A DNA stretch of 64,000 nucleotides from Arbacia lixula (GCA_963669155.1 OZ022586.1:1283977-1347976); one strand, 5' to 3'; counted from the first letter of the stretch, positions 1-12,489 are shown. Notes: generated by a model from the letters alone, not told the origin. Numbers and translations: made by a program.

Positions 1-800
1 AATTGTTTTCTTGCCATATGGTCTTCATGTATTGTCCATTTGAGAAAGAATGGACAAGAAGATTTCTCACGATCACTTTTTTGAAGGCCTTTTGTCTTCC
101 CAGTACAGTTTATTCCTTTTAAGAGGTGTATTATGGTGTTCATGCTTTCCCATGCAGCTCAGATATAGGCCTACTTTTCTAAAAAAAAAAAAAATGATTT
201 TGTTTTCTGATACGCTCATGAGGTAATGCCCTTAACAGAACTGGACACTTCCCTTTGTCCACTCTGAGAAGATGTTGTCATACAATTTTATGTTCGTATT
301 TGTTTTTAAAAACATAAAGGCAGAGAAAAACACATAACTTTGCGTCGGCGTCGAGCATGGCTTCAAAGAGAGAAGATTTGAAAGACATGATAACATCTAT
401 ATGCAAATGCTTCATTTGCAAGCTATATATCCATGCAGCTCCCTCATACTTTTAAAGATACACGTTCAACTGTAGTGCTTATCGTGATCGTACAGAGTTA
501 GTGGAGTGTAGGTAATGTAGCTCTTCGTGGAAATAAATATTCAGTTACAATAAAAGTCACGCCATATCAGTTTTATATAAATCTCCATATGCGCCGCAGG
601 CCGTACTATTGATAGGTTATAGAATTCTATGTAGTGTGGTAAAACATCACGTGACGCGTATACAGGGATTGTTCATTTGTTTGCTTGAGTATATATGTCG
701 TGAAATATTTGCTTTTATTTGAATTGTATTGTTCATGTTTCTGAAGGTACAGACATGGTGGCCGCCTGTCAAGGTCTATTAGGCAAAATGATCAAAATCT
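1..800. repeat. Dispersed repeat, first copy (partner at 12817-13612)
   Basis: The sequence from base 1 matches 12817-13612 closely, in the same orientation and with scattered substitutions and small indels. Both carry the same block with a run of A, a 'gcgtcggcgtcgagc' segment, and the arm 'gtgcttatcgtgatcg' near 475 and 13284. The copy is open at the left because the window begins inside it. It is not coding. Its right part overlaps the foldback element at 475-1122. Confidence 0.85.
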
Positions 801-1122
801 CATCGATTAAAAGTTATGCTATTTTGCCGGGGGGGGGGGGGACTTACTAGGTGTTTCAGCTAGCGCAGATAAAATGGCATGACGGACACAATAAAAACAA
901 ATCATAATGCTTAGCAAAGCTTCACTTACTAGCATAGCCCTGTACCTTGATAAATGTGATTGCCAACAACTTGTATAGCATTCCACAACCTTTCAATAGT
1001 ACGGCCTACGGCGCATATGGAGATTTATATAAAACTGATATGGCGTGACTTTTGTAACACAAGATTTACTTTGCACAGAGATTTCTATCACCCGACTAAC
1101 TCTGTACGCTCACGATAAGCAC
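475..1122. mobile_element. Foldback (inverted-repeat) element with G-tract core
   Basis: The left arm (about 475-625) reappears inverted at about 990-1122: it starts 'gtgcttatcgtgatcg' and ends in the reverse complement 'cacgataagcac', and both arms carry the 'gcgccgcaggccgtacta' block. The arms are about 130-150 bp around a ~370-bp core. The core holds the terminal part of another repeat ('agttatgctattttgc') and a 13-G run at 829-841. A left arm alone is at 13284-13440 and a right arm at 18026-18309. No transposase ORF is visible, so it looks non-autonomous. Confidence 0.75.
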
Positions 1123-1157
1123 TTCCATAGGCGGAAATCCGGGGGTGCATGTGGTGG

Positions 1158-1261
1158 GGGGGGGGGGGGGGGGGGTCCCTGTCCCCCCCAATTCGGAGAG
1201 GGGGGGGGCACAATATGAAATGTCCCCCCCCCTCCCCCACTATTTTCGGTCCTGTACCCCT
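1158..1261. repeat. Poly-G/poly-C repeat flanking the gap
   Basis: G runs of 19 and 8 bases alternate with C runs, with a spacer ('acatttcatattgtg' reading on the minus strand) that recurs beside G runs at 15743 and 16585. It is low-complexity repeat and not coding; the glycine/proline-rich open frames here are artefacts of the homopolymers. Confidence 0.8.
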
Positions 1262-1461
1262 NNNNNNNNNNNNNNNNNNNNNNNNNNNNNNNNNNNNNNN
1301 NNNNNNNNNNNNNNNNNNNNNNNNNNNNNNNNNNNNNNNNNNNNNNNNNNNNNNNNNNNNNNNNNNNNNNNNNNNNNNNNNNNNNNNNNNNNNNNNNNNN
1401 NNNNNNNNNNNNNNNNNNNNNNNNNNNNNNNNNNNNNNNNNNNNNNNNNNNNNNNNNNNNN
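1262..1461. other. Assembly gap of 200 N
   Basis: Exactly 200 N bases. A round number usually marks a scaffold gap of unknown or nominal length. It follows directly after G/C homopolymer runs, which commonly break assemblies. It lies just 5' of the first visible exon of zinc-finger gene A, so upstream exons or the promoter of that gene could be missing. Confidence 0.95.
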
Positions 1462-1669
1462 GACAATTTCCAGCTTTGTATTTGTATAATGTCTAAGTTA
1501 GACTCTTGGGCAGGTAGAAAGCCAAACCTGTGATTATCTATTTTATATTGCTTTTTATCTTGATTCTGGCAATTGGTCGCATGAACGCACCCTAAGTTAG
1601 ACTCTAGGTTAGGTAAAGAAAACCAGGAAACGTGATTATCTACTTATATTGCCTTTTATCTTGTGACAG

Positions 1670-1820
1670 GACATTGCACCGTAACAAGGGCAAGGCCTAG
1701 TCAACCGCTCTACCATCATGGACGACCACAAGACAGTGAAGGCCGAAGCAGCAGAAGAAATACAAAGTGAGGTTGCAAACTGCACCGTTATCGTCAAACA
1801 AGAACCAGTAGAGATGGCAG
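1670..1820 (+). CDS. Zinc-finger gene A, N-terminal coding exon
   Basis: Exon bounded by an acceptor (gacag, ending 1669) and a donor (gcag|gtaaca at 1821). The ATG at 1718 (tctaccatcATGG, good context) opens 34 codons plus one base. The peptide is acidic, starts MDDHKTVKAEAAEE and ends IVKQEPVEMA; VKQE at residues 26-29 fits the Psi-K-x-E SUMO acceptor consensus. Homologous exons of identical coding length (103 nt) and phase occur at 35914-36062 and 45079-45221. The 48 bases before the ATG are conserved between the copies and are probably 5'UTR, so a further upstream noncoding exon is likely. Confidence 0.8.
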
Positions 1821-4576
1821 GTAACATTCCTTAGCATGCTTGAAGTTTATACAAGTTGTTAAAAAAAAACTTTTTGGCAAATTATTTAAAATCCGTTTCA
1901 ACTCGTATCAAGCTGAAATTGACACATCATCAGTTTCATACAGTCAAGGGATGTCATTGTTCTTAGAGACAGATTTTGTAACATTTTATCAATTACTTTT
2001 TATGTAATATTCCTATGAATATTTAAAAAAAATATGAATATTACAAAATTTTGATCCAACAATGTGTGTGTATCAGATAATTATTCAGAACACAGCAATG
2101 GTAAATGGGCAACATAGTGCCAACCCACAGCTTTTTTTCTGCCAGAAGCATCATGCATTATTAATGACACTGTGATGGTAGTTGCGAGTGGATTAACACG
2201 CCTGATACACAATGGTCATTGTTGCATTCTGAATGAATTATCTCATAAATACACACCAATTTTTAGGGCCAAATTTGCCCCCAAACGTGAAAATTTCATT
2301 AAATATTCCAAGTATTATTACAAAAAAGTATTTAATGAAATGTCACAAAAGCTGTGTCTAAAAATGTGACATTCCTTGACTTGATGTTATGTAAATTTCA
2401 ACTTGATTTGAGGTAAAACTGATTTTTAATTAATTTTGAAAAGTGTCAACAGTTTTGTTTGTGCCTCCACCACGAAATGGCTTGAAGCATTATAAACACC
2501 TAGCATGAATTCAGTAAATCAGTTAATAATCATGTTATTATAATATGATCATTCAATCAGGTGTGGGCCTGTGCAGTGCTTTGAATTAAGCAGCCTTCCT
2601 TGCAAAATATTGGTTTTGGCAATGCCAGTGCAGCTGAAGCTTTGTCAATCCACCAAATTACGAAACAAAATGGAAAAAAACTGTTCAAAAAACAAACGTT
2701 TTCCCTTCACTTCAGCAAGAAACAAAAAACAAACAATTTTATTCATGCATTCCCGTGAGCTTATGAACGAATTTACCCAAATAATGCAGTATTTGCTTCC
2801 TCTTTTTTCTTTTCTTGTTAATATCTGGCTATTTTGCAACAACAACAAATTATATTGCAGATAATGCATCTAAGGAACTGCTTCCATAAAAAATGTCGAT
2901 ATGAAATGGTGAATAAAAGAAAATATATTCTTGCTTCATCTTTTGAGATGTTCTATTCCATCCTTTTGTTTTAATGTCGTTTAGATGGAGGGGATACCAC
3001 GCTAGATGCCACGACAGAGCCTGATCTGGAGGGTGACACTGTAAAGTCTGCTGGCCAATGTGAAGAGCTGACTTTTGACAGGTTAGCTGAAGAAAGCATC
3101 AAGGAAGATCTAGAGGAGTATACAGTTATTGAGGCAGAAATCAAAGAAGAGCACTTTGATGTACCTGGAGTGAAAGTTGAGCCGTTACCTGAGGACTGGG
3201 TACCAGTAGAAGTGAACAATGTTTACCCAGAAAATTGTCATCAATGTTCAGATTGTAATAAAACTTTTGCACGAAAATTTGATCTGGCAAATTATATGAA
3301 AGATTGCACTGGAGAGCGTCTACACCGGTGTTCTGTTTGCAATGACACATTAACAACAAAAACGTCATTAACAAAACACCTGGAAATCTTTCATGGAAAG
3401 CATTCACACAAGTGCTCTAGTTGTAATAAGACTTCCACACAACAAAGCCATCTGGCAGATCATACGAGAATTCACATTGGAGAGCGTCCACACCAATGTT
3501 CTGTCTGTAATGACTTATTCAAGACAAGAAGAAGCTTGGCCAATCATATGATAATTCACACTGGAGAGCGTCTGTACGAATGTTCTGTTTGTAATAAGAT
3601 ATTCAGTAAGAAAGACCTATTGTCAAAGCACATGAGAATTCACACTGAAGAGCATTCACACAAATGCTCTGTCTGTAATGACATATTCAAGACAAGAAGA
3701 AGCTTGGCCAATCATATGAGAATCCACCCTGGAGAGCATTCACATCGATGTTCTGTCTGTAATGACACATTCAAGACAAGAAGTAGCTTGGCAGGTCATA
3801 TGACAATTCATACTGGAGAGCATCCACATCAATGTTCTATCTGTAATGACATATTCAAGACAAGCAAAAGCTTGGCAAATCATTTGAGAATCCACCGTGG
3901 GGAGCGTCCACACCAATGTTTTGTCTGTAATGACAAATTCAGAACAAGCAGCAAGTTAGCATATCATATGACAATTCACATTGGAGAGCCTTCACACAAG
4001 TGCTCTGTCTGTAATGGCATATTCAAGACAAAAAGTAGCTTGGCAGGTCATATGAGAATCCACACTGGAGAGCGTCCACACCAATTTTCTATTTGTGATA
4101 GCACTTTCAAACAAAAATGCCATCTGGCAGATCATATGAGAGGTCACACCGGAGAGCGTCCATTCCAATGTTCTGTTTGTAGTGATACATTCATAAGAAA
4201 AAGCAACTTGGTAGTTCATATGAGAATCCACACTGGAGAGCGTCCACACCAATGTTCTGTCTGTAATAACACATTCACAAGAAAAAGCAACTTGGTAAAT
4301 CATATGAGAACTCACACTGGAGAGCGTCCACACCAGTGTTCTGTCTGTAATGACAAATTCAAAACAAGCAGCAACTTAGCATATCATATGAGAATCCACA
4401 CTGGAAAGCGTCCACACCAATGTTCTATTTGTGATAGCACTTTTAAACAAAAATGCCATCTGACAGATCATATGAGAGCTCACACTGGGCAGCGTCCACA
4501 CCAATGTTCTATTTGTAATTACACATTCTCAACAAGGAGCACATTAACAAGACATGCTTGGACCTGCAATAGATGA
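1718..4576 (+). CDS. Polydactyl C2H2 zinc-finger protein A (join 1718-1820, 2985-4576)
   Basis: Two exons give a 564-residue protein; both splice sites are canonical and the phase-1 junction reads through. Residues 1-34 are the acidic N-module. Residues 35-118 are an acidic linker (DTTLDATTEPDLEGD, then IKEE at 87-90 and VKVE at 97-100, both SUMO-type sites). Residues ~119-560 are 16 tandem C2H2 fingers joined mostly by TGERPHQC-type linkers. Finger 1 lacks a proper His pair, finger 11 has Phe for its first Cys, and finger 16 ends in Cys instead of His. Such proteins are nuclear and usually bind DNA to repress or activate transcription; the target here is unknown. AATAAA motifs lie near 4755 and 4867. 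The gene is a segmental duplicate of gene B and no frame break is seen. Confidence 0.85.
1821..2984 (+). other. Intron of zinc-finger gene A
   Basis: GT-AG intron of 1164 bases. Its 5' half holds a foldback element (1908-2415). Its 3' half, from about 2560, aligns with the intron of gene B (from about 36650), including the 'gtgcagctgaa' segment near 2628. No coding potential is supported. Confidence 0.75.
1908..2415. mobile_element. Foldback element in intron of gene A
   Basis: The arm at about 1908-1990 ('tcaagctgaaattgac ... gtcaagggatgtcatt') returns inverted at about 2335-2415 ('aatgtgacattccttgac ... aatttcaacttgat'). Related right arms lie at about 6590-6690 and 49330-49410, and a left-arm remnant at about 7750-7780. 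The copies are diverged and lack coding capacity, as expected of an old non-autonomous family. Confidence 0.6.
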
Positions 4577-6640
4577 GTCATATCTGCAAAGTTGCTATCT
4601 ATTTCAACACACTCTTTGTGATATGGGGATCGGGTCTAATTCAATATGAGACCATTTGCTTCATGAACACGTATGCTGAAGACATTGGCATGTATTCTGA
4701 TCAGAGATTTAATGCAAACAGTGTACTAAACCTGGACTCACTTTATGGGAGGCCGAATAAATCGTCTGATGTTACCCCCAAAATTGATATGTGGAGCCTT
4801 AATCATCATCATCAAGTTTAACAATGTATTGAACCATGAATGTGGGAAATCAAAACTATACTTCAACAATAAAAGTATGGTAAGCAATAAGCATACCAAC
4901 ATATGCAGTGGATGAGATATATGTATATGTTGGGTACCAATCTTAAAAGTAGCAAAATGTGAACAAGTGGTATCATATTTGATGAGAAGGAGAATGATTA
5001 CTGTAGACTCTGGTACATGTACATCTCAACTCTAAAAAAAATATAGAAATTGAGTGTATAGGGAGATCTAGACATGTTTTACATGTATATGCTATTATAC
5101 AAAAACGCAGTGTTATTATGATTATTTGATAAACATCAATTATGTATGTTAATAGGAATATGTTGAATACCTTATCAACATTTGATTATGAAAAAGGAAG
5201 AGACTGGAGATGAAAAGTATAATCAGTTGCCAGCAAAATTATTCAACCCCCGTGCAATTTGGACATTCTGGCAAAATGAGGATAAATTTCAACTGTAGAT
5301 TTTTACTAAATTACTACAATGAGAAACCAGATCAATAGTCTTTGATTTGATTACAAGTTATAATTACAAACTGTGATTATTCATGCATGACGAGATATTA
5401 TCCAGGAAGCACATTGGTCACTTTCAGACCTTTCTGTGGTCATTGAAGTGTAACTCACAATGCTTCGCTGATCATGGTTTGTTACGTCATTGCTTTGATA
5501 GATGACATAATATGCCGTAATTTGATATAAATTGATTCTTAATATCTAAATTCATACTTTTCATTTTACCAAATATTTTGTTGAGTACATTTCTGGCGAG
5601 AACTGCTTCCATTGAGTTTGTACAGAGGTTGCCAATGAGATTAATAATTCAAATTTCAATCCGTGTCAAAATGAATTAAACCAGTGGACGCACTAAAAAT
5701 TACATATATTAAATGGTGGGATATTATTTCATCTTTCGTATTAAAGGAACAAAAAAGCCATGATCACCAGCACATTACAAGTCATGCTTCATTGATCACA
5801 GAAAGGTCTGTAAATGGCCATTATTGCGCTCACTGGACCATATCTCTTTGTACTTGGAATGATAACAGTTTATAAGAAAACCAAAGACTATTGATCCGGT
5901 ATTTAACCATAATAAACTATCTGTTCCCCACTTGTGTGATTTGTTAATAATCTACAGTTGCAATGTCAGTCTTTTTGCCAGAATGTCAAAAATTATGCAA
6001 TTGGGTTGAATAATTTTGCTGGTAACTGTAATATAATGACTTGCGAAGTATTAAAAACCTAGTGGAGTCAGTTAACGAGATGTACATGTGTAGTGTAAGT
6101 AGTAATTTTGAATCGTAAGATTAGGAAAGCTAATTTCAGATTATACTGTAAATGAACAGTGAAGTTTTTATTTAGTGTAGATGAGATTATCTGGTAAAAA
6201 TGAACAAGTAAGGAGATTCTTTAGATGGGATTTTCATCTTTGATTTCTACAGTAATAGGTTATGTCATTTTTTTGTTTTTAAAATCATCTATCATTTATA
6301 GATACAATTCAAATTAATGTGTATGCTGTAAATGTATAGTGGAGTAAATTTATCACAATATCAATAAATGATATCAATACGTTTGTAAGATAACATAAAA
6401 TACAAATGTAAAATATCTAATAGAAGGAAATGAGTTCTTCCATATAATATTGTGTTACAAAATATTAATGTAATGTAAATCTGTATGATTGTGACAAAGT
6501 ATGATATTAATAGGTTCTTTATTAAGGTCCACATTTGTCCCAAAGTAAAATTTCATTTAATTTAGCTAAAAATTAGTTCATACAAAAAAATGATAGATGA
6601 AATGTCACAAATCCAGCTTCAAACAAAATGGACATCCTTT
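4577..6640. other. 3' flank of gene A, duplicated downstream of gene B
   Basis: Noncoding. From the codons after the stop ('gcaatagatgag') to about 6.6 kb it aligns collinearly with about 39443-42260 downstream of gene B, apart from an insertion in B at about 39616-40520. It includes AATAAA at 4755 and 4867, which could serve as poly(A) signals. Short open frames here are not conserved in frame. Confidence 0.7.
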
Positions 6641-8065
6641 GACTTTCAAATGACTAAAATAGTTGAATTTCAGCTTGATTCGAGTTCGAAGTTTTTAAAA
6701 ACTGCATTTCAAAAGCTTTGACAATGATTGTGTGATGTGCCCTTAATCAGGGATGTGTTATGGAAGGATATGAAACAACTTTTTTTCTTTGAACCCATGC
6801 ATGGCACCGCCGAAAAAAAATGTCTTCTCAGCATGTGCTTTTCAGGTTTTTTAATAATAGCGAACAGGATTGGGTAGCAGCGGTTTCTCGGATAGAAGTT
6901 CTGTTGGATTGCATCAATACTTTTCTGAGGAAAAGAAATATCAGCGAACAAAATTAAACAGTTTTTTTTTCTCCTAAAATATCTCAGTTGCACGCAAATG
7001 CACGCGAACTCTTTTAATGAAAATAAACAGCTTAAGACATAATTTTGATAGTGATTGAATCCCACAAGTGAAGAAATTTGTTAATTGTGTAAGTAACAAT
7101 ATTATCTTTGTTTGTGCATCGTTTAACAATTACTTAGAAGAAAACCGGGTACAGGAATTTTAGTGGTGTTGCCCGTAACTTTCTTGAAAATTGCACAAAA
7201 ATGTGATAAGAAACATAGCTTCCAGAGACAAACAGTGAATTAAAGATATTGCTTTCCAAGTTGACAGCAGCTAAATGTCGGTGGCGCGCATGGGACATCA
7301 AAGCATTGTAGTGATTGTGGAATGTTTTTGACATTCATTAGCACGCTTTAGTATCCATACAGTTGTTTGAATATTATGCTCGAGTTGTTTCTCCTTCCTA
7401 ACACATACCTGCCTTGATATTAGGTAACATCATATGAAGATGCTTGCTTTGCTAAAAAAAAAAAAAAAGTGTACTGTATTCAGAAAAGAAATGTTTACAT
7501 ATGTTGTTAACAGCCTGAATATTTAACTAATGTCATTGTTATATTTTTGAGGACTTGTAAAGATATGCACATTCATTTTAGCTTTGGTTCATGACAATAA
7601 ATAACTGACAAATTTAGTACAAATTTATCTGACTTTCTTTATTTTAAGTTCCATTTTATTGAGTGTGTGTGTGATTCATTGTACACAATATTCATACCAG
7701 AAGAACTTTGGACAGTTTTGAAAAGAAACTATTAAAAAATAAGTTACAATTAAATCAAGCTGAAATCTAAATGTCATAAATCAATTCGCGTCTGGCGCGG
7801 TGTGCGTACTATGTGGCGTATACCAATCTGGACTAGAGAAATACTTGCTTTTGTCGTGGCACACAAATTCAACCTATTATAGTTGACCACTGTATAATTA
7901 TATATTTGTAAGGTAAAATGTCATTGTTAGCATTAATAAACTATCCCTAAGCATCGTAGAATCATTCAGCCAATCACGTAGCACTTTCTGTAACACCTGA
8001 CTGCCGACTGCATTCACAACTCTCATTCCTACATCCAGCCTTTCCAGGCTATTTAGATACATAAA
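6641..8065. other. Noncoding stretch between gene A flank and LINE block
   Basis: No gene is supported. It contains a repeat segment at about 7290-7420 that recurs at about 21660-21790 (shared 'gtgattgtggaatg' and following text), homopolymer A/T runs, and remnants of the foldback family seen in the gene A intron. Minus-strand open frames here show no recognisable domain. Confidence 0.5.
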
Positions 8066-8282
8066 AAGGTGGAGACATTGAATACTCCAATATATGAAGA
8101 AATTGAAACCTGGAACGTATGTGCATATCACTAGAATAACATTTAAGTGCATTATGATCATAGTCAGGTTGTTTTAAAACATTTTCGTAATATTTGAAAA
8201 AAAAAACCGAAAATTGATGATTTTTGCACCACTACCGCTAGCCGAGTTCCCCCAGGACTCTGCACTAGTCCACCCCCTGGGC
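8066..8282. repeat. Dispersed repeat R1, copy 1
   Basis: Begins 'taaaaaggtggagacatt' and ends before the 150-bp MITE. Second copy: 33872-34032, interrupted by a nested element and resuming at 34422-34492. Third, partial: about 34756-34930. All share 'cactagaata' and 'actaccgctag'-type segments. Noncoding. Confidence 0.8.
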
Positions 8283-8432
8283 CCCGTAACATAAAGGTTT
8301 GCGATCAATTGCAAATTTGAAAGACAAATTCTGATTGGTTACTTGTCAGTCATTTCACAAAGAGCGCATGCAACAATGATGTTGATTGGCCATTGCCATT
8401 TTGCGATTGATCGCAAACTTTTATGTTACGGG
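8283..8432. mobile_element. 150-bp MITE with ~35-bp terminal inverted repeats, copy 1
   Basis: Starts 'cccgtaacataaaggtttgc' and ends with the inverted counterpart 'gcaaacttttatgttacggg'. An equally long copy is at 34493-34642. The core ('ctgattggttac ... tgttgattggcc') is also partly palindromic. It has no coding capacity. Both copies share the same flanks, so the MITE was duplicated together with repeat R1. Confidence 0.85.
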
Positions 8433-8488
8433 ACACTGGACTGTATTTAGCAATCCGCCGACAACGGACGTTGGTGGCGCATCACATA

Positions 8489-11432
8489 CAAAAATTTTCA
8501 CCCTGTTCAAGTTCGTTTTCAAAGTTTACAATACCGTCAATCAGTACATATGAATGGGGTACTTACAACAGTGAGCTTAAAGGCCTATTGAATCCCCTTC
8601 ACCACGAATTGGCTTCTAACAATATATCCCCGGTAATCGCCGGTGACCAAATGACTGACATTCTCCAACATTGGCTTTCATCGCACGAGGACTTTGTTAA
8701 AAGCGAACAATTGAATCAATTTAAAGCCAAGGTCCCCAAAATTCTGAATGCAGCTCGGAAGGCCAAAAACGCATTACGAAAAAAGGCGTTCGCGAAAACT
8801 GCGTCCGCTGATGATCGCAAAGCTTTCCGCGAGGCTGTGAAAGCAGTGAGCTATCTACACAACCAACATAAAACAAAGCACAAAAACAAACTAATAACAC
8901 GTAGAGAAAAAATGTACCAACAAAACTTTTGGAACTTTGCAAAACAATGTTGCTCCGGGTCTCTTGAAAACGATGCGGGAATACAACAGACTCCGTCATT
9001 TACGAAACAAACCGCGGACTTATACTATCCTACTAGATATTCGTCTATGAATCCTATCGACTTCTCATCAGTGTCCTGGTTTCCCTACATTCAGTATCCC
9101 AGGAGGCGACGTTTAACCTATCCCCGATCCGACCCAAAGATGTTAAAGCAGTTTTACTCAAGAAAACTCCCACCTCTGCACCTGGTCCCGATGGTATCAT
9201 GTATGGTCTGCTCCGGAAACTACCCTGATCCACGCACCATTTTATGGCGACGCTCTTTACAAAGGTGCTACAATCTGGTGAACCCCCCGCGTCTTGGTCC
9301 AAAAGTAAAATTACCTTAATCTACAAAGCAGGGCCTTCAGATGATCCCAGTAACTTTAGAATGATCTCATTAACTTCATGCATAGGAAAAGTCTACCACC
9401 AAATAATGGCTGAGAGAACTGCTAGTTTTTTGTGTGAAACGGGGGTGATAAACAATACCAGACAGAAAGCATTCCTTTCTGGCATAAGTGGATGTATTGA
9501 ACATACACAGGTTATGAATGAACTGTTAGCAAATGCACGGAATAAGAAAAAGACAATCCACGTAACTTTCTTCGACCTCGCGGATGCTTTTGGATCAGTC
9601 GAGCATTCGCTAATCTACCATACTTTGGAAGCATGTCACATTCCGGATATAGTAATACGTTATATTCGCAATCTATACTCTGGGCTACAAGGTACAGTCA
9701 GTGGTCCTTCGTGGCAATCAGACCCGATCTTATTCAAACGTGGAGTATATCAGGGCGACCCATGGTCTCCTATAATCTTTCTACTGGCAATCCGTTAATT
9801 GCACATCTGAAACCAATGGAGTATAAACATGGATACGACCTCAACGGTGAAAGGTTTATAACGCTGCCGTTTGCGGACGATTTCTGTTTGATAACTGCAA
9901 ATCAGAGGACCCACCAAAGAATTATGAATGAAATCGGATTGAAAGTGAAATCAATGAACTTAAAACTCAAACCGGAAAAATGTCGATCAATATCAATGTG
10001 TCAAGGTTCCTCGAAAGAAGTGATATTCTCAATTGATAATGTACCTCTTGAAACCGTTAAAGATAAGCCAGAAAAATTCCTTGGTTCATATATTTCATTC
10101 TATGGTAAAACCCAAGACTCTCTCGATATCATTAGAAGCAAACTTACTGAAGTTCTACAACACATCGATGACTCTTTAATCAGAAATGAATACAAGTTAA
10201 GAGTGTTCTTGGATTATGCACTACCGTCCCTCAGATACTTGTTGACAGTACATTCTCTTTCCGATACCCAACTTGAATCACTTGATAGTATGGAAACGAA
10301 ATTCGTGAAAAAATGGCTTAAGGTCCCCCAGTTCGGGGCAAGCTCAACAATCTTGTATTCTGAAAAAGGATTAAAACTGAAATTGGTTTCTGAATTATAT
10401 TTGGAATGTCACACGTTAGCCATAGCCTCCTCACTAACAAAAGGTGACCCAAATACAATTCACGCTGTACAATGTAAAATAGAAAGGGAAGGTCAGTGGG
10501 TTACAAAAAACAAATCGTATGGAGTAAGGAAGAGTATGGAAATGATCGAGCTTACAAAAAGTACGAGCGCCGAACCCCATTGTTGGAAAAGGGTGAAGCC
10601 TGAACTAAAAAAGACGATAGCTCAAGATAAACACTCTAAATGGAACGAGCGAATACACGCTCTATCTAAGCAGGGAAACCTAATGCAGTTGTTAGAAGAA
10701 GAAAATAGTGATTTAACTTGGCGATCGGCCATGTACGGACTCCCGAAAAGCGTCCTTAGCTTTGCGTCAAGAGCTGTAGACTGTCTACCAAGCCCCGATA
10801 ATTTGAAATTGTGGGGCAAAACAACCACCGATAGATGTTCTTTGTGTAGCGGTAGGGCTACTTTGCAACATATCCTAAATATGTGCCCTACCGCTCTCTC
10901 TCAGGGAAGGCTCACGTATAGGCACAACAGTGTTTTGAGATACATTGTAAATCAATTACGGGACAAAGCCAATAGTAACAATGTTTCAATGTCTTTGTTT
11001 GCAGACCTGCCTGGCTTTAGAGTAAGTGGTGGTACTGTTCCCCCAAACGTAATGGCAACCACAGAAAGACCCGATATAGTACTACACCTTGTCAATGAAG
11101 ACGTACAGCAGGTAGTCCTCATAGAACTCACAGTCCCCCTTGAGCCCAATATGTATAGAGCCAGGGAAAGGAAATTGGAGCGTTATTGCCAATTAAATAA
11201 TTACATCAAAGCAAAAAACATTGAATCCCACCTAATATGTTTTGAGGTTGGAAGCAGGGGAGTGATCTCAAAAGAAAACAAACAGCAAATTAAGAAGATC
11301 TTTCGATTCGTGGGTGAAAAATCATGCAAGGGTATCATAACAAAATTAAGTCAATTAGCACTCATTGGATCATATGTAATATTTACCTCAAGATCAGACC
11401 CTGCCTGGACAGACATGACATTACTGGATTAA
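8489..11432 (+). pseudogene. Broken LINE polyprotein: reverse transcriptase, CCHC knuckle, PD-(D/E)XK endonuclease
   Basis: Three frames are needed. The N-terminal part runs in one frame to about 9095, where it shifts by one base. An in-frame TGA follows at 9226-9228, then the RT fingers/palm to about 9780, where the frame shifts again, and the rest is open to 11432. RT signatures: TSAPGPDGI near 9160, FFDLADAF (first catalytic Asp) near 9575, GVYQGDPWSP near 9750, and FADD (catalytic pair) near 9875. A CX2C-X7-H-X4-C knuckle lies near 10840-10890. The endonuclease shows RPDIVL near 11070 followed by IELTVP near 11125 and a downstream Arg/Tyr segment, fitting a restriction-like nuclease fold. 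Retrotransposition by target-primed reverse transcription would be its normal role; this copy cannot make one continuous protein. Confidence 0.85.
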
Positions 11433-12480
11433 TATAATGTTCCCCACTTCTATTTTTTCCAGTTTTGGAATTGCAAATCCTTATTGCGACAGTTCTGTAT
11501 ACGTTGTACGCACATTTGATTCTCTGCAATGATGTATTAAAATTGTTAAGTATGAAACTACGTTTGTCAACTAATTCAACGAAGGGAACACAAAAGTGAT
11601 AAACCATTTGTAATGATCTGTTCAACATATATTGTAAATACTGTAAGTACTATATTGGAAATAATCGGGAATTGCACACTATACCCATGTCATAATCAAC
11701 TACACAATTACTGCGTCCTTACTTATTAATTACAAACCCCATGTTTGCCATGATTTATCATTGAAATTGCAACAATTTTGTTTACGTTGTATTGTGAACT
11801 TACATTTGATTTTCTGTAATGGTTTGATTAAGTACTATTTAGTATATGAAATTATGTTTGTCAATTTATTTAGTGATTATATAGTCAGTTGAAAACAAAG
11901 GCAATAAACCACTTGGAATACTCGTCTAATATATGTTGTAAATATTACAAATAAAGGTAATGTTTAATGCAATTAGGTCAACGAATATAAGACATTATGC
12001 AATTTATCAGCACTTGATATTGTTTACTACAATATCACTATTCCCCGATTTAAGAATAAACTTGCATTCGATGCAATTAGCTGATTAAGAATTATAGAGT
12101 GTGAATTTATATTTCCAAAAAATTTCTATATGCTCAATGTGAGACAAAAAGATATCACTCGTAAAATTGCCATAAATTTGAAAATAAAAGTTGATGTTGA
12201 ATTTGATTATTTTTATGAATATATACATTCAGGACTGTGTTCAATAACGAAGCTTTGTCATCATTCTGGTATGTTATATTCACAATAATCCCATCTATAT
12301 TCTGTACTCCAAGATAGTTTTACCTCGTATTATGTTTGTCAAGCGTTTGTTAATTTTCTCTTGTAAATGTACTTTGTAAATTATGCCCTGTATTTTGTTG
12401 ATAAACATGTATCCTGGGCTCTGTGTTACCTTGTATTCTATATATCTATATATTTGAATAAAAGGATCAAAAAATCATGA
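11433..12480 (+). other. 3'UTR of the LINE
   Basis: About 1 kb of AT-rich sequence with two internally similar segments (near 11465-11640 and 11760-11945, both with 'gtatattg/ttgtaaata'-like runs). No ORF. An AATAAA-like motif lies a few bases before the presumed 3' end. Confidence 0.55.
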
Positions 12481-12489
12481 ATGTTTCCC

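Larger units (their letters stand above)
8489..12480 (+). mobile_element. LINE (non-LTR) retrotransposon of the restriction-like-endonuclease group, 5'-truncated
   Basis: About 4 kb: a broken ORF (to 11432) plus a ~1-kb AT-rich 3'UTR ending in a short A-rich tail ('gaataaaaggatc'). The 5' side joins repeat R1/MITE sequence at about 8488. At the related locus near 34.7 kb the R1 sequence runs instead into an 18-A tract, so the LINE is an extra insertion or the loci rearranged independently. Reverse transcriptase, a zinc knuckle and an endonuclease are readable in order, so it once encoded a single-ORF element of the R2/NeSL/Hero type. The exact clade cannot be fixed without alignment. Confidence 0.8.

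Noticed and set aside
1110-1496. Gly/Pro-rich ORFs spanning the N gap
   Set aside because: They consist of homopolymer G/C and gap sequence; no real protein can be inferred.
3992-4333. Minus-strand ORFs under the zinc-finger arrays (also at 37789, 38446, 38797, 46712, 47046, 47970)
   Set aside because: Repetitive shadows of the tandem finger units; they have no splice or family support.
6709-7334. Two minus-strand ORFs of 118 and 66 residues
   Set aside because: No domain, no conservation at other copies of this sequence, and the codons look random.
8423-8488. ATG at 8423 as start of the LINE ORF
   Set aside because: It lies inside the inverted repeat of the 150-bp MITE, which also occurs without the LINE at 34493; the frame is open only by chance.
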